DNA of 64,000 nucleotides from Epiperipatus broadwayi (taxonomy: Eukaryota > Onychophora > Udeonychophora > Euonychophora > Peripatidae): NCBI GenBank assembly GCA_028023455.1, contig JAQFVV010012420.1, positions 1,242,001 to 1,306,000 on the forward strand, written 5' to 3'. Both the position numbers and the translations under genes were made by a program. Under the pieces are notes generated by a model. That model saw only the letters and a list, made by a program, of their open reading frames with translations, had not been told where the DNA came from and did not search any database. This document shows, piece after piece, positions 24,101 to 35,655 of the stretch. Within the stretch, counting starts at the first letter, position 1. The number at the start of each line of letters is the position of its first letter.

Positions 24101-24960
24101 AAGATAACAAAAAAATATCACATCAAAAGAAAAAAAACAATCATAGGCACTATAATATATTCATATATATGACTTATAGTAGGCAAATAAAAAAATATAT
24201 AATCAAGAAAGCATTAGAACAGGTTTCCAAAGACATAACACACTATGAAGAATTATAAAATGTAAGGTTGAAATACTGAAAAATAAAAAGTGGATTTATG
24301 AAATACTTTGTGAGTGTAAATGGATGTATATTAGAGAACTCAGTTATCTTCATTGAAAAACAATTAAAAGAGCATACATAAACTTATGAATAGAAAGAAA
24401 TACTGTTGTAAGTATATAAAAAAGCAGAGGATACTTATACCAATAAGCATAAATTTGATTGGAAAAAAACAAATCAAAATATTGGCCATAAGGGAAAATT
24501 AAAAATAAAATAATTAAAAAACTGCTCACATGGCAATGGCAGGAAAAAACATTAAGTCAATCTAGTGTAATAATTCATAATGTTTGGAAAACATTCATTA
24601 GCTTTGTTATTAAAAAAATAGTAAGATTCTCATAAATAAGTATATAAAATTTCTACTGACTATCAACTTTGATAAAATAGCCTTGTTGATTAGAGAATCA
24701 CTTTATTTCAATATTCATGAATCTAAAGATTCTTGATTGTTGTCAGGCAAGCAGCACCCGAAGAAGAGACCACAAAATATTTATCTATTAATCTATATGC
24801 TATTATAATAGTTGAATGTATATATTATTGAAACAGTTGAATGTACATGAAAAATTTAAATGTTTGAATTTTTCTAAGAAAACATTTAACAATTAGTATT
24901 AGATGATGGCAATAGTTGAACATATAATCACAACTAAAATACCATCATCACAATCTTTCA
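21131..24960 (+). mobile_element. Penelope-like element (family A), composite and degenerate
   Basis: Reading downstream: an N-terminal PLE block at 21,804 onward (HADKGNSIVIMDITDYGNK, matching the usual ADKGNxTVVMDxxDY); LKPIINSNN near 22,070; SDILVSFNVKSLFTNI near 22,205; LTTTYFQYNTKFFQQNQGMA at 22,317; and CSTNDKFFIRPHN where the catalytic YVDDTFVxWPH should be. A second RT fragment (MAMGS-like) lies near 23,670, a damaged GIY-YIG piece (WIYEILCECKWMYI) near 24,293, and the family 3' end at about 24,850-24,960. It is therefore at least two overlapping dead copies. PLEs replicate through RT plus GIY-YIG endonuclease. The catalytic Asp pair is lost here. Confidence 0.75.
22371..22706 (+). 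pseudogene. PLE reverse transcriptase fragment
   Basis: An 111-codon open stretch beginning MAMCSSLTLLISNIYMKELE, which corresponds to the PLE motif GTAMGSPxSxxxANLYME. It continues to DKFFIRPHNEVVLQTFW, where active PLEs have YVDDTFVIWPHG. The loss of Y-x-DD shows a dead enzyme. It is part of the composite PLE around it. Confidence 0.7.
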
Positions 24961-25970
24961 GACAAATAACTATTTACAATTGTCTTGAAATATAATATAC
25001 ATAGATCATGTATTAGCTTATTTGTTTAAAATCGAATAGGATATTTAAATTCTTCTTTATAGTAAAAAGTTAAAATAGAAATGAGACTATAAATAAATAA
25101 AATTATAGCGTCCTAAAAAAAATCATCCTATAAGTAAAATTAATTAAATAAAATTATTATTTGTCCAATCATTCCAATTATAATAACTATTTTAATTATA
25201 CATGTTTATTTGAAAACAATAATTTCTTTATCCTGCATTATTTAGTGCAGTGTATAATGATAGATTGAAAAGATTGAGATCCCTGAAGTGAATCTCAACT
25301 ATGTTAGTTGCTATCATTGTTTGTATGCCACATGACTTTCATTGTAATAAACGATTTGAGCATTTTATTTTACATACTTCTATTTTTAAAGCATAAAATT
25401 AAAACCATATTGCTATGAATATCATGTGTTGCTTGAGCACTCAAGTGGCAAATGGGCATAGAATCTCTTTCAATTGATTAAATTGATTTTTTTTTACTTG
25501 ATGAAGCTGATAATTGATCCAAAAAATTTTACGTACTGATTCAACCATTTTATTACTATCCTAAACTACACAAAAGTTATATATTGTAATGATATATAAA
25601 TATGTCGTTACATTAAATTGAAATAAAAACTTTTTAAGTTCGCAAATAAAAATAAATGTATTAAAAAAAACAACAACTAAACGCTAAAATTAAAATGTTT
25701 GTTAAACGTATAACATATATTATATTCGCACAGATGCAAAACTTTAAAATTTTTTTTTATAAATAAAAAAAGTATTTGAACGTACTTTTTTGATAAAAAA
25801 ATAAAAGATTTAAATATAGAAATATTTTAATAAAGAAATAACGTAAGTTAAAATAAAAACAGGTATTAATTAATTCCTGTAATCTGTAAATGGAAATGAT
25901 TGTTTATTAATTATCCAAAAGCTGTGTAATTAAAAGGTCAGATGAAAAGTTAGATAAGAGAATAAAGAGA
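24961..25970. other. No gene recognised
   Basis: AT-rich upstream region of the promoter-like segment at 26 kb. No repeats or exon-like blocks were identified. Confidence 0.5.
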
Positions 25971-25979
25971 AATTAGCTT

Positions 25980-26100
25980 GACCAATGGAAGCACCAAGCC
26001 TCAGCCCGGACCTGAATGAAAAGGATGGAATAGTGACGTTTTGTTGGTTGAATCTGTGTGGATACTATAAAAGGAGAAATACAGTTTTCCTTGTTTTTGA
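25980..26100 (+). promoter_or_regulatory. RNA polymerase II promoter-like region
   Basis: In a locally GC-richer segment three core-promoter features line up on the plus strand: CCAAT at 25,982-25,986, a CRE half-site TGACGT at 26,034-26,039, and TATAAAAGG at 26,066-26,074. The CCAAT lies about 80 bp upstream of the TATA, a typical spacing. Transcription would start near 26,095-26,105. The set is far better than the background of AT-rich TATA strings because TATAAAAGG carries the flanking GG and the companions are correctly placed. No expression evidence is available. Confidence 0.5.
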
Positions 26101-26168
26101 GGGTCGTGATAGGACGCACATATCACACTCTCTCTCTATTTTAAAAATGAAGTGACTGTGATACCAAA

Positions 26169-26261
26169 ATGAACCAGCTAATGCTACCTCTGGAACATTT
26201 GACCGGGTTTTCAAATAAAGACTGCGTGGAAATTTTCATCAAGAGCAGTGATTCTTCTACT
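26169..26261 (+). CDS. Candidate first coding exon downstream of the TATA promoter
   Basis: The ATG at 26,169 has A at -3 and opens 31 codons (MNQLMLPLEHLTGFSNKDCV, then EIFIKSSDSST) before a consensus-like donor GTAAGC at 26,262. Reading through the donor would give a stop after three more codons. A mini upstream ORF (ATGAAGTGA, 26,147-26,155) lies in the leader. The codons are more balanced than in nearby random frames. No protein family was recognised and the following exon is not identified. It could equally be the first exon of a non-coding transcript. Confidence 0.4.
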
Positions 26262-26439
26262 GTAAGCTATTGACATGAACTCTAAAATTTAAAAATAATT
26301 AAGAACTTTCGTTCAAGCTTATGAACTTCTATCTGACTTTTAAGTTTAAAATCAATTGAAAATGTTTAAATTTATATGTTTTGCGTTGATAAACATCATT
26401 TCCATTTTATTATTTTTTATTTGTATTAATACTTATCAT

Positions 26440-27300
26440 ATAAATTATTTAAATGCATGAAATTTAAAGTTGGGTATAGACGTTGCATAGATTTGTTAGC
26501 GGTAATTATGTTGCTGTTTCATAGTCGATTGGAATATATAAGTCATCAATGTCTCTGTGGCATCTTACGATGAATGCTAGTGGGTTTTTTTATTCCCTAT
26601 GCAATTGACATTATCGATGATTTTGTATTTTGATCGGTTGTGCTTATTTTGAGATGTTTTTGACCGCAGAATCTGTGCGGCCGATCTATACTCGACATTA
26701 TAAAACAAATCGTATAAAATTCATCTGTGCGAACATAATTAAATGTTAAATTTCAGTCGGGTGTGAATGGCTGTATAGATTTGTAAAGTTATATATATAG
26801 TTTAAGGGAGGATAATCTTAGGTTATTCGTTTCATAGTTGAATTGGCTCAATGGATTGGATATATTTGTGTAATTAGTAGATGTAGTATGAGATCCGTTA
26901 CGGGCAGGATTGCATATATATGCCACACACCTTCTGTTTGCCTATGGATGGGTTCGTAAGTCGGCAAAGGACCGCAGTCCATTTCCTATGGAGTTTTTTG
27001 TTTATTGTTCTACTCGCTAACAGATGTAGCATTCCTGTTGGTGGAGAGCCAATGTCTTCTCTAACTCTACTTACTGTTCAGATGTACATTCCTGACAGTA
27101 TAGTATTTTGTGTTGTCATATTTTCGTGCTACATTGAATACATAAATGTATCAGATGGATTGATGCCATTTTGACTGCAAACTTTTGGCCTAAGGTTAAA
27201 TAAGGGAAAGAATATTTTCTTGTCAAATGCAGATCTATGTAGTCTATTCATACTCGACTCACTAAATAAATGTTAAACTTATTTTTCAAATTAGAATGAT
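26440..27300. repeat. Diverged tandem duplication of about 290 bp downstream of the promoter
   Basis: The block GTATAGATTTGT...TTTCATAGT...ATTGG...ATATAT occurs around 26,470-26,545 and again, diverged, around 26,760-26,870. The following GCAGATCT/GCCGATCT...ATACTCGAC...AAATGTTAAA block occurs around 26,690-26,750 and 27,225-27,275. An 84-codon open stretch (26,920-27,174) lies in the second unit and has one hydrophobic segment but no recognised domain. The region is richer in CpG than its surroundings. Confidence 0.4.
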
Positions 27301-27424
27301 TTTATATGTGCATAAATAAATATTTTTATGTGTTAATTTCTGGCAGTGGCTTTTATTATTTTTTATATTTAAGATATAAAGTTATATTTTATAATCTCTG
27401 CTACTCCCTGAGCTAGTGACTTGG

Positions 27425-27570
27425 GCTAACGATCTAAATATTTAAATAAAGTGGAATCTTATCAGCGCGTATCTGCCTACTTTATAAATTTTTCTAGGCT
27501 CAAATGCCTAGATGGAGCCCTGGTAGTTGCAGATACGATTGACTGCTGTGTTCACCTTCATTTGGATCGT
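27425..27570. repeat. Structured segment with nested short inverted repeats
   Basis: CTAGGC-TCAAAT-GCCTAG forms a perfect 6-bp hairpin, and GTATCTGC (27,466 region) pairs with GCAGATAC (27,528 region) around it, giving a nested fold. The plus strand also has a 60-odd codon open frame through it (including LDGALVVADTIDCCVHLHL), with no recognised family. It could be a small structured RNA or the end of a repeat. Neither can be decided from one copy. Confidence 0.3.
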
Positions 27571-30500
27571 TACAATATATATATAATATTTTGGAAAGTT
27601 TACATCAGTGTAAGGTTATATTAAAAACAATGTTTCTTAAAATTAAACTCTAACTATAAACCAAATGAAAAATGAGTTCATTTTCATTCACAGTTCATGT
27701 TATAATATAAATGTTGATTTATACAAATGATAACTAGAAGAGTGACATTCAATAAAATAAGACCTTTATTTATCTTCATTTAAATTAGTCTTAAGTTATA
27801 TTTATGAGGCAGAGGAATAGAATTATAATTTTAATGACTGCATTTAATATAGCTGACAGTTAGAAATTTATCTACTCAAAAGTATATATATCATTTAACT
27901 CTGTATAATTTGAATATTATGTGTTTGCAAAGTGGTCATTTATTTAGAAGATGATTAAAATGAGTACTTAGTTGCTCTATCTTGTGAATTCATACTGATT
28001 TGAATGGGTCTAAGTAAACATTTGCTCTTTTAGTTATCTTTATCTAAATCTTTAAACTATATAACCAAAGGACCTATGAATGGAAATAGATTCATTCTTT
28101 CTTCAACTACTTTGGAATTAGACTTTGCTACTAGAAGGTGTTGCATTTAATATAGTTAATGTGTGAAAGTTCATCTACTCAAAATATTACATATTATTTA
28201 ATACCATATAATTTATAAGTCCAATTACAAGGGGAAAAACAAAGCAAAATAAATCATACAAAATAAAAAGTTTTTATTTACAGAACTGACTCTGTATGGC
28301 CATTATTTTTCAACATATAAGTGCAAATATTTTAGCCAATGAAAAGTTAATGGTGATAGGATTGATGGAGTTATGAGCTGTTTAAGATGCAAATGCTTAT
28401 GGTTTATCAGAAAATCAGTAAAAAAAAACTTTTTGAATTTTCTTCTATCATGAAAAAAGTTAATTATATCATCATTAGTTCAACTTCTTGAAAATCATTG
28501 TGATTTATTATATAAGAATTCTATTTTTTAAAATTTTGCAATATCCTTAACATCATGTCTGCACAACTGTCTATTAAATTTGTCTATAATTTATTTTGTC
28601 CCTAAAATTATTTGAACACATTTTTTCTTGTTTAGATATAATATGTAGAAATATATATTAACCCTTCAATGCTTCAACTATGAACTAGAATTATGCTTAA
28701 CATATACTCATAATAATATAAGTGTATTTACAACAAGCTGTTTTCAATTTTTATTTTATTTTTCTAATGTCAGATTTTAATAAAAATATGTCACTTGTTC
28801 TGTCCTTTTGGGTGAAGGCTATACTATATTCTGGTTGTGTTTTTTCTAAATAAACAATATATTAACACTCACCTTATCAATATATTTGTAACTTATTTTA
28901 CTCTTAGTTAAAATATCTACCGAAGAAATGCTGAAGAAAATCTGCATTACTTGAAAAAAATCCAGTTCCATTCTGAATATGGAACATTCTGCTGAATTTA
29001 AAAATATAACACTATTTTTTTAAACTTTATACATATTGTCAAAGTTAAAAAATAAGAAACTGTAATATATATATATATATTGATAGTATAAAATGGATGT
29101 TATTCATTAGATGATAGATAGTAGGTATAAGAAAGAAAAATATGAATAAGAACATGTATAATGGATGTATACATGTGTATATTTATAAAATTAATATTTT
29201 TATTTTTTCATGGGTTTATTTCTAATGATGACCACTAGAGTGTATAAAGCTGTAGAATATTGATTGTCATATGATTAGTTTTAAAACTGGCATCTTGAGA
29301 AGGTTCATTTGGGAATGAAAATCGATTTGATGATATTAAATTAAATTGCATACAAACCAATTGTCTATTATTTGGAGTTATGTATAATTCGATTAAGTGT
29401 TTATATATGTATATAAATTATATTGAATTAAAGAAAAACTTGAAGATAATAGATTTATTTTTTAAAGTTAATATAGATATGTCTGTATATATGAAATAAA
29501 AAAAATTGGGAAATAACATTTATCAGTCCTCCTTGCAGATATTTCGATGCTCATTCATAAAAAAATCATATTTAAAATCATTAAAAAGTCACTATTTCTC
29601 CTACACAGAAACTCTTTATACAGAAGCAAGCTATTAATAATTTGGTTCTCAAGTAATATTAAGATTATGTATGAATTAATATTTTTTTATTAGTTATTTT
29701 ACCAGACAGTTGTTCATTTACAATTAGAAAAAGGTTAACATAAATTCCAATATTTTTTTACTTTTTATTTTACAGGATCTGAATTTTCTTACTCTTCTTT
29801 AAACTGTTTAGTCTTTCCAGAACTCCAACAGTCTTCTTTTACAAATAATTAATAAATCTTTTTTTTTTTAATCTGACGAATATTGCCAATGTTTTTAGAT
29901 TTGAAATATTTTCAAAAAATGTAAAGACTCTAAATAAAAGGGATTAATTTTTACTTTTCACGATTTAAAAAGAAATGTGTATATTATCTTCATTTTAACG
30001 GATAAAGGAAATTCAATTGTTTTATCTGTTTTGTTTTCAATTATAATAATAAAAAAAATTAAATAATATAAATATAAAAGATATCCTCTGTCTTACTTTT
30101 AAAACAAGACTAAATGTCTTACTAAACTTTCCAGTATGGATGATGATATAAAAAGTTTAAATCTCCTAAAAGCAGAGTTCATCATTCTATTCTAAATTTT
30201 ATGGTTGATCTAGAATATATGAACCGAAAGAATCATTAAGACTTACTGTTTGTTTCATACATTCTCCATATATTCTTTATATTGATTTTTAGCTCTATGT
30301 TTGAAACTGTTATTTCCATTATTAAAAATTAAAAGTTAGCCAAATACATAATTTATTAGTCAGTTTTGATGTCTAGATTTTGTTTACCAATAGTCCTACT
30401 ATTATAGCACAATATAAAAATATTCTACCTGATTTTATTATCTTAAGAATATACTTTTATTTAATGTTTCTATTTGATTATTTTTTGCCTTGCATAGTTT

Positions 30501-31379
30501 AGTACAGTTGTAGACTAGGAAAATTTAGAACTCGATCTTTGGAAAGTGATTCATTTTTGTCATTTCTAATGCTTAAATTTCAATTAAACTCCTGAGTACA
30601 AAATGTTCTATTATTTTTAAAAAGAGATATTTTTAAATGTTTGCAGACTTTTTCCTTTTGAAATATTAGAAAAAAATTAACTGGATTTTTTTTGAAATGT
30701 TATATATTTTTAGAAGCAATAATAGAGAAATTCAATCTTTTTATATCTTCTTGGTTCACGTTTTTAAAAGGCAGTCTTTTGTCGATTTAATATGCCATAT
30801 AATGACACATTCTAAGCAGGTAGCATTAAATATATAGAATTAAGAATGTGGCATCCTTATATGAACGAAAAACATGAAAAAAGTGTTTAGTAATTCTGAG
30901 AAGTCTATTAGCAGAAACCACGAAGAGTTTATATATAAAATGAGTAGCTAAATAGTATTTATTTTTACAAAAGTAATGTCACGTTATATATGACTTGCTT
31001 TTTTAATTATTATTTATTTTTAATATTTTGTAAAACTAAATTATATTAAAAGAGCACGCTGACAGTATATATAGAAATTTCCAGTGCTAATATTAACTGA
31101 CGACTAGACAAAAAAAAAAAATATCAGCTTAATATTTACCAAGTCTGCTCACTTTCTGCCATGTGGTATTAATGTTCATCAATCGAAAATAAAAAAATGA
31201 GCCGACTTTTTAATTATTTGTTTAAGTTAATAAACAGACATTTATCTAAATAAAGACAAGCAAGTATGAAATTAAATTTAAGCAAATTTAAGTGGAGCTG
31301 TTATAATATATTGGTTAAAATAAATTTCACACTTGTTTGCTAATGTTTTTATATATATGTTTATCTATAGCTTATGGAT
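27571..31379. other. Long AT-rich stretch without recognised gene
   Basis: No transposon protein or clear exon found. There is a weak direct repeat (GCATTTAATATAG...ATCTACTCAAAA) at about 27,840-27,880 and 28,143-28,183. A good plus-strand splice-acceptor-like site (TTTTTATTTTACAG) ends at 29,775, followed by 24 open codons, but no donor or family supports an exon. Confidence 0.5.
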
Positions 31380-31700
31380 GAATGAAGAGTTGGAGGGTGG
31401 GGAAGCCTGTTAATTAAAGTTTGAAGATGTGCTATCTTAATATAAACTGAGCACTGAGTATAAATGTGTGTGTGGGAGATGATGATCTGGACCAACTGAT
31501 GAGTGCTGGTTCAGCATGAAATACATATATTGGAGATCACTTATTTATTTCACATGTATGTGGTCATGTGTATTGGTTGTATAAGAAGGACTGAATAGCT
31601 GTAGGGAGCTTGAAAGTCTGAGTTTTAATCCTTTCTAATTACATTTATAGTTTAGATTAAAAAAAGGCTCATTTTTTCTTATGTCATGTTGAACATTGAC
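31380..31700 (+). repeat. GT-rich segment hosting the hammerhead fold
   Basis: Compositionally distinct, G/T-rich on the plus strand, flanked by AT-rich DNA. It contains the hammerhead fold at 31,484-31,538 and no protein remnant. I infer a small non-autonomous retroelement or the end of a larger one. Its boundaries are not marked by visible target duplications. Confidence 0.4.
31484..31538 (+). ncRNA. Type I hammerhead ribozyme (predicted)
   Basis: All core elements are in order: CTGATGA at 31,496-31,502; stem II GTGCTG with CAGCAT around a GTT loop; GAAA at 31,518-31,521; a 2-3 bp stem III (AT(A) with (T)AT); and a U-A cleavage site predicted after A31,529. Stem I pairs CCAA (31,492-31,495) with TTGG (31,530-31,533). 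Beyond an internal loop, GATC pairs with GATC (31,484-31,487 and 31,535-31,538). Hammerheads self-cleave RNA, and in retroelements this processes tandem transcripts. The one weak point is a G-U pair next to the core in stem II. The very short stem III is like that of PLE-associated hammerheads. Confidence 0.65.
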
Positions 31701-31837
31701 ATTAGGTGTTAGGTGACGAATAGTAACTGAACTTGGTAAACATTATATTGGTAGAAAGAAACATTTTAATCATCATTTTCAACTATTCTGTGTCCACTGT
31801 AGGCTGAACATCTCTATATGTTTAATTTATTTCCTTC

Positions 31838-34015
31838 AATCTTCACCCTCTCTTCTCCACATCACATCAATAAACTTCCTTATGTCATTCACCTATCTCA
31901 CATATGATTTATTTTTAGGCTTTTTCCAGTCTCTTGAGATACAATTTCAATAGTTCATCTATTATTATCTTATATGGTGATATACACAGCCCAGTTCTAT
32001 TTTAGTTGTATTTATATATTGAACTATTTCCATCATCTAATACTGAGAGCTGAATGTCTTTAGAAAAATATAATTTTATTTAAATTTTCCAATTACATTC
32101 AACTGTTAGTAATAGCACACAGTTTAGTAACAGTTGAATGAAATTAGAACATTTAAATAAAGTTATATTTTTCTAAAGACATTCAGCTCTCAGTATTAGA
32201 CACTTAATATTAGATGATGGAAATAATCCAATATATAAATACAACTAAATACCATTATCACAAACCTTCAGGAAAAGAGCTCCATTTTAGTTTCTTAATT
32301 CTTTCAATGGTATCAACTGTTTGTTCTCTCATTCAAGTGTGTTATTTTTGATTTTTTTTGTTACTCCAATGTACAACTCTCCATATTTTGTTGAATCATC
32401 TGAAGTCTGTGTATTACTATTCTGTAAATAGTAAACTGTCCAAATCTGAGATTCATAAGTAAAAAGTAGCAAAACATGTCTACTAAAAAACTTTCCTTTC
32501 AAACACACATATTTCACTTTAATATTAAGCTATTTCTATTAAAAATACTACATCTAAGTTTAATTTTTGATTAATTCCATTCACTATGTTTCCATCTGTA
32601 TTAATAATGTGATGAAGATATTTGTAGCTATTAATTTCTTTAATTCATGATTATCAATCTTTATTTACTTCTTCTGAGAAAATAAAGTGGATATTATTTT
32701 ACTCTTTTTTTCTTGCATCATTTCCTGAAGCTCTAAAGCATTCATTTAAAGAAACAGTCACATTATATAAAAATAAATAATCTCCATGTATTTTTATTTC
32801 CCTAGCTCCCATTTTAACCCCCAACACATTTCTTGTAAAATTACTAAATTTTTTTTTTGAGCTATGGAACCATCCAGTCATAAACATTACCAATGTTGAT
32901 CTTCTAACTGTCATAATATATTTTTAAAAATGCAATTATATTTTGATAAATTTTCTTCCAAATATAATATGACAATATCTTGGATCTATATCTTATTGAG
33001 ACCATGCTTTAATCATGATAAAAGTGCTTTTAGAATCAAAGTCTTTTTATAAGGTATAAACCCAAAGTAGAATGTCAATTTTTTCTATAACTTGGATATG
33101 ATATACTTATGTTAAAGCCATTTTTAAATTGAGATTTTTTGCTTGGTTTGAATTCAAAGTTTATTTTAGTTGAGTCATAATTTTCTTGGTAAGGATTTTA
33201 CTATTCATATATCTGACTCATGTGAAAAGAATTATGCCTAAGAGCAGGTTATATATTATGAAAATTGTTTATAAAAAAGTTTCACACATGAGCTAATAAC
33301 AGTCATCCAAAGTAAAAATTAATTATGGGAAAGAAAAAGAAGTCCTCAAGAATATTATGAAGATTTAAATAATTGTAATAAATTGGACAAATTTGTATTT
33401 TTTAAAAAAAATTGTGTATATGTAAATAGTAAACTGAACTGTAATTTATAATATCTTTATAATTCTTCTCTTAAATATCAATATTACTTTTTCCAATCAT
33501 CTGATATTTTGTTGTATAATTTTGATAATTTTTTTTTCTTTATTTCCTTTTAAAATATCAATAATAATGCTATTATTTTCTGAATCTTTCCCTTCTTCAT
33601 TGATTTAATTGCACATATAACTTCTTTATTTAAAATAGTTGGCAATTCAGAAGATGAATTAATTGTAGTGGCTAGGTTTATTTTTTAATAGAACCATTCC
33701 ACATATTTTATGATGTTTTTTCTACTTTCTAATAATAATTTATTATTTTTATTGCTGTAATAACTTTTGTTTAAATACACGATGTTTTATACTTTTGAAC
33801 TTTTTACTTTCTTTGAGTTTTCCATGCCAATTTACAATTATGTTTTTTGATATCATTATTAATTATTCTTTGTATTATTTTACCGAAATTCATATAGATA
33901 ATTTTAAAATATTTTCATAATTTTTCTTTTTTTCCATGTTAGCTTATTTTAGTTGAAAATTTATTGATAAATTGCTGATTCTTTGTACCATCTATCTGGT
34001 CAAATAGTCATTTAA
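31838..34015 (-). mobile_element. RTE-type LINE, second copy, split by a foldback
   Basis: Minus-strand sequence parallels 8,215-10,050 block by block, for example CTGTTTGTTCTCTCATTCAA, TTAATTTTTGATTAATTCCAT and the reverse transcriptase region. The foldback at 31,998-32,276 interrupts its 3' tail. Similarity stops near 34,015, so the endonuclease part is missing. The reverse transcriptase is thoroughly disrupted. Confidence 0.7.
31998..32276. mobile_element. Foldback element inserted in the LINE (PLE family A-related)
   Basis: The left arm (TTTTAGTTGTATTTATATAT, TTTCCATCATCTAATACTGA, ACATTCAACTGTTAGTAATA) is repeated inverted to about 32,276, ending ACAAACCTTCAGGAAAAG. The arms are longer and closer than in the 13.2 kb copy, and the hammerhead core is absent. 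LINE sequence continues on both sides, so this insertion is younger than the LINE. The left arm lacks the outer CCTGAAGG part. Confidence 0.65.
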
Positions 34016-35079
34016 TAAAACTACAAAATAAATAAAGTTCTTTACTTATATCAATATACAGACAAAAACAAAGACTCGGTTCATCACTTAATCATTTATC
34101 ACAACAATGTGTTTCATTAAAAATAAAAGTTTTTCCAGATGATTCTGAAGATTCAAAATCAATCCCAATTAATACACAACCATGGTGATGTATATTATTT
34201 AAAGTAAAAAATGTGATTAATTTCATAAATTAAAAAAAGACAAAACTCTTTTAATTATATATATTATAGCGAAGATTTTTATGGTTATAAAATGAAAATA
34301 AACACATTTTTGAGTCGTGATATGTATTACTTTTTTGCATAAATTATTCCATCTTACACACACTGAATTTTGTTTAAGTTTCTAAAATCTCCCAAAAAGT
34401 CTTTATTCATAAAAAAGAAAATTCCTTCACTGAATTATATAGTCAATGTTTTGATGAAATTGCATTCAAAAAGGTCAAGGCTAAATTGATAGCACCTATA
34501 AAAAGATTGTTAGAAAACCTCTGACCTACCTAAAAAAAGACAAAACTTCTTATCAAATATTCCAACAAGGATAAAAATATAAAAATTAAAAATTTCTCCC
34601 AGAAAAGGCTTTTCATTATATGGTAAATTTTATGGTTTACTTAAATTTCATAAACTTGTGGCACCATTGAGACCTATTGTGTGTGCTACAAGTTTGCCCA
34701 CACATTTTTTTGGCTCAAATTTTTAGCTCAATGTGCACAGTCATTGTTGATAACCCTCCATTTAGAATTAGAAATTCAGTACATTTTACTTCTATTATTA
34801 AAAACTTAAAACCTATGAAAAATAATTTATTAATCAGTTTTCCATGCCTTTTCTATGTTTACAATTTACTCCTCTTGAAGAAGCTTTATCCATAATAGCT
34901 CAATGCAATAGTTTGCCTGATTTTATTATTCAATCAACAAAACATTGCCTAGAAAATAATTTTTTTATTTATAAACAAAAAAAAGTTTTCTATAGGTTTT
35001 CCACTATTATCTACAATTGCTGATCTCTTCATGAATAATCTTGAAAATTTAGTAATGAACACAGATACTAACAGACCTT

Positions 35080-35426
35080 TCATTTGACTAAGATATGTGG
35101 ATGATACATTTGTTACATGGCCTCATAATATTGATGCTTTGAATTATTTTTTTATTTTTCTTAAACAATGACATCCTAATATTTAGTACACCATGGAAAT
35201 TTATAAAACTTTTTTTCTAGATGTTTTAATTGCTAAAGAATCTGATGAATCTTTCTCAATATCTGTTTATAAAAAATCTATCCATACACACAGATATCTC
35301 AATTTTAATTCTCATCAATATCCTGCTAATATATTTTCTGTGGCAAAATATTTTTTTACCAGAGCATATAGTTTAAAACAGTCAAAACTCTCTATATGTA
35401 TTGTCACTCAGTGCAAGCCAGAGTAA
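35080..35426 (+). pseudogene. PLE family B reverse transcriptase palm, catalytic YVDD retained
   Basis: Contains RYVDDTFVTWPHNIDALNYF followed, after one stop, by an open stretch from 35,193 (MEIYKTFFLDVLIAKE... SISVYKKSIHTHRYLNFNSH). FLDVLI, YRK/YKK-xxHTxRYL and NSHxxP are characteristic of PLE reverse transcriptases just after the catalytic motif. It is the best-preserved PLE protein piece here. It is truncated at 35,426 by the inverted terminal module. Confidence 0.8.
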
Positions 35427-35655
35427 TCAGTGGATGCCAGAAGGCTTGTGCATAAAATTCTCATCTAGTGCCTACTCATCCAATATCCCCAGACTAGTTT
35501 CTGGCTTGTGACCTTTGTCAGTGAAGAGCCTTGGATCTGAGAGCACTTCACCTAAATCTTAGAATCTAATGCAACCCTCCAGCAGCCAGCTTTTATGCCT
35601 TCTAGCATCCATTGATTACTCTGGCTTACACTGAGTGGCAATATGTATAGAGAGT
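35385..35655. repeat. PLE family B terminal module with inverted arms
   Basis: Arms of about 80 bp (from CTCTATATGTATTGTCACTC, mirrored by GAGTGGCAATATGTATAGAG) enclose a core. On the minus strand the core reads CTGACAA, a stem-loop around ACAA, GAAAC-TA-GTC, the hammerhead layout with one core change (G8 to A). The module interrupts the PLE reading frame between reverse transcriptase and GIY-YIG. Confidence 0.65.
35492..35527 (-). ncRNA. Hammerhead-like motif, family B (one core base changed)
   Basis: Minus strand: core CTGACAA (35,521-35,515), GAAA (35,501-35,498), then C-TA-G forming a two-pair stem III, and GTC as the classical cleavage triplet (35,494-35,492). Stem I pairs TCTTCA with TGGGGA by six pairs including two G-U. 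Only the core G8 is changed to A, so self-cleavage would be abolished or very weak. Confidence 0.5.

Noticed and set aside
29776-29850. Plus-strand terminal exon after TTTATTTTACAG
   Set aside because: 24 open codons in one phase only, not the phase of the candidate first exon at 26,169, and no recognised protein.
30230-30295. Minus-strand exon with donor GTAAGTC
   Set aside because: The acceptor side lacks a pyrimidine tract and the peptide is short and AT-driven.
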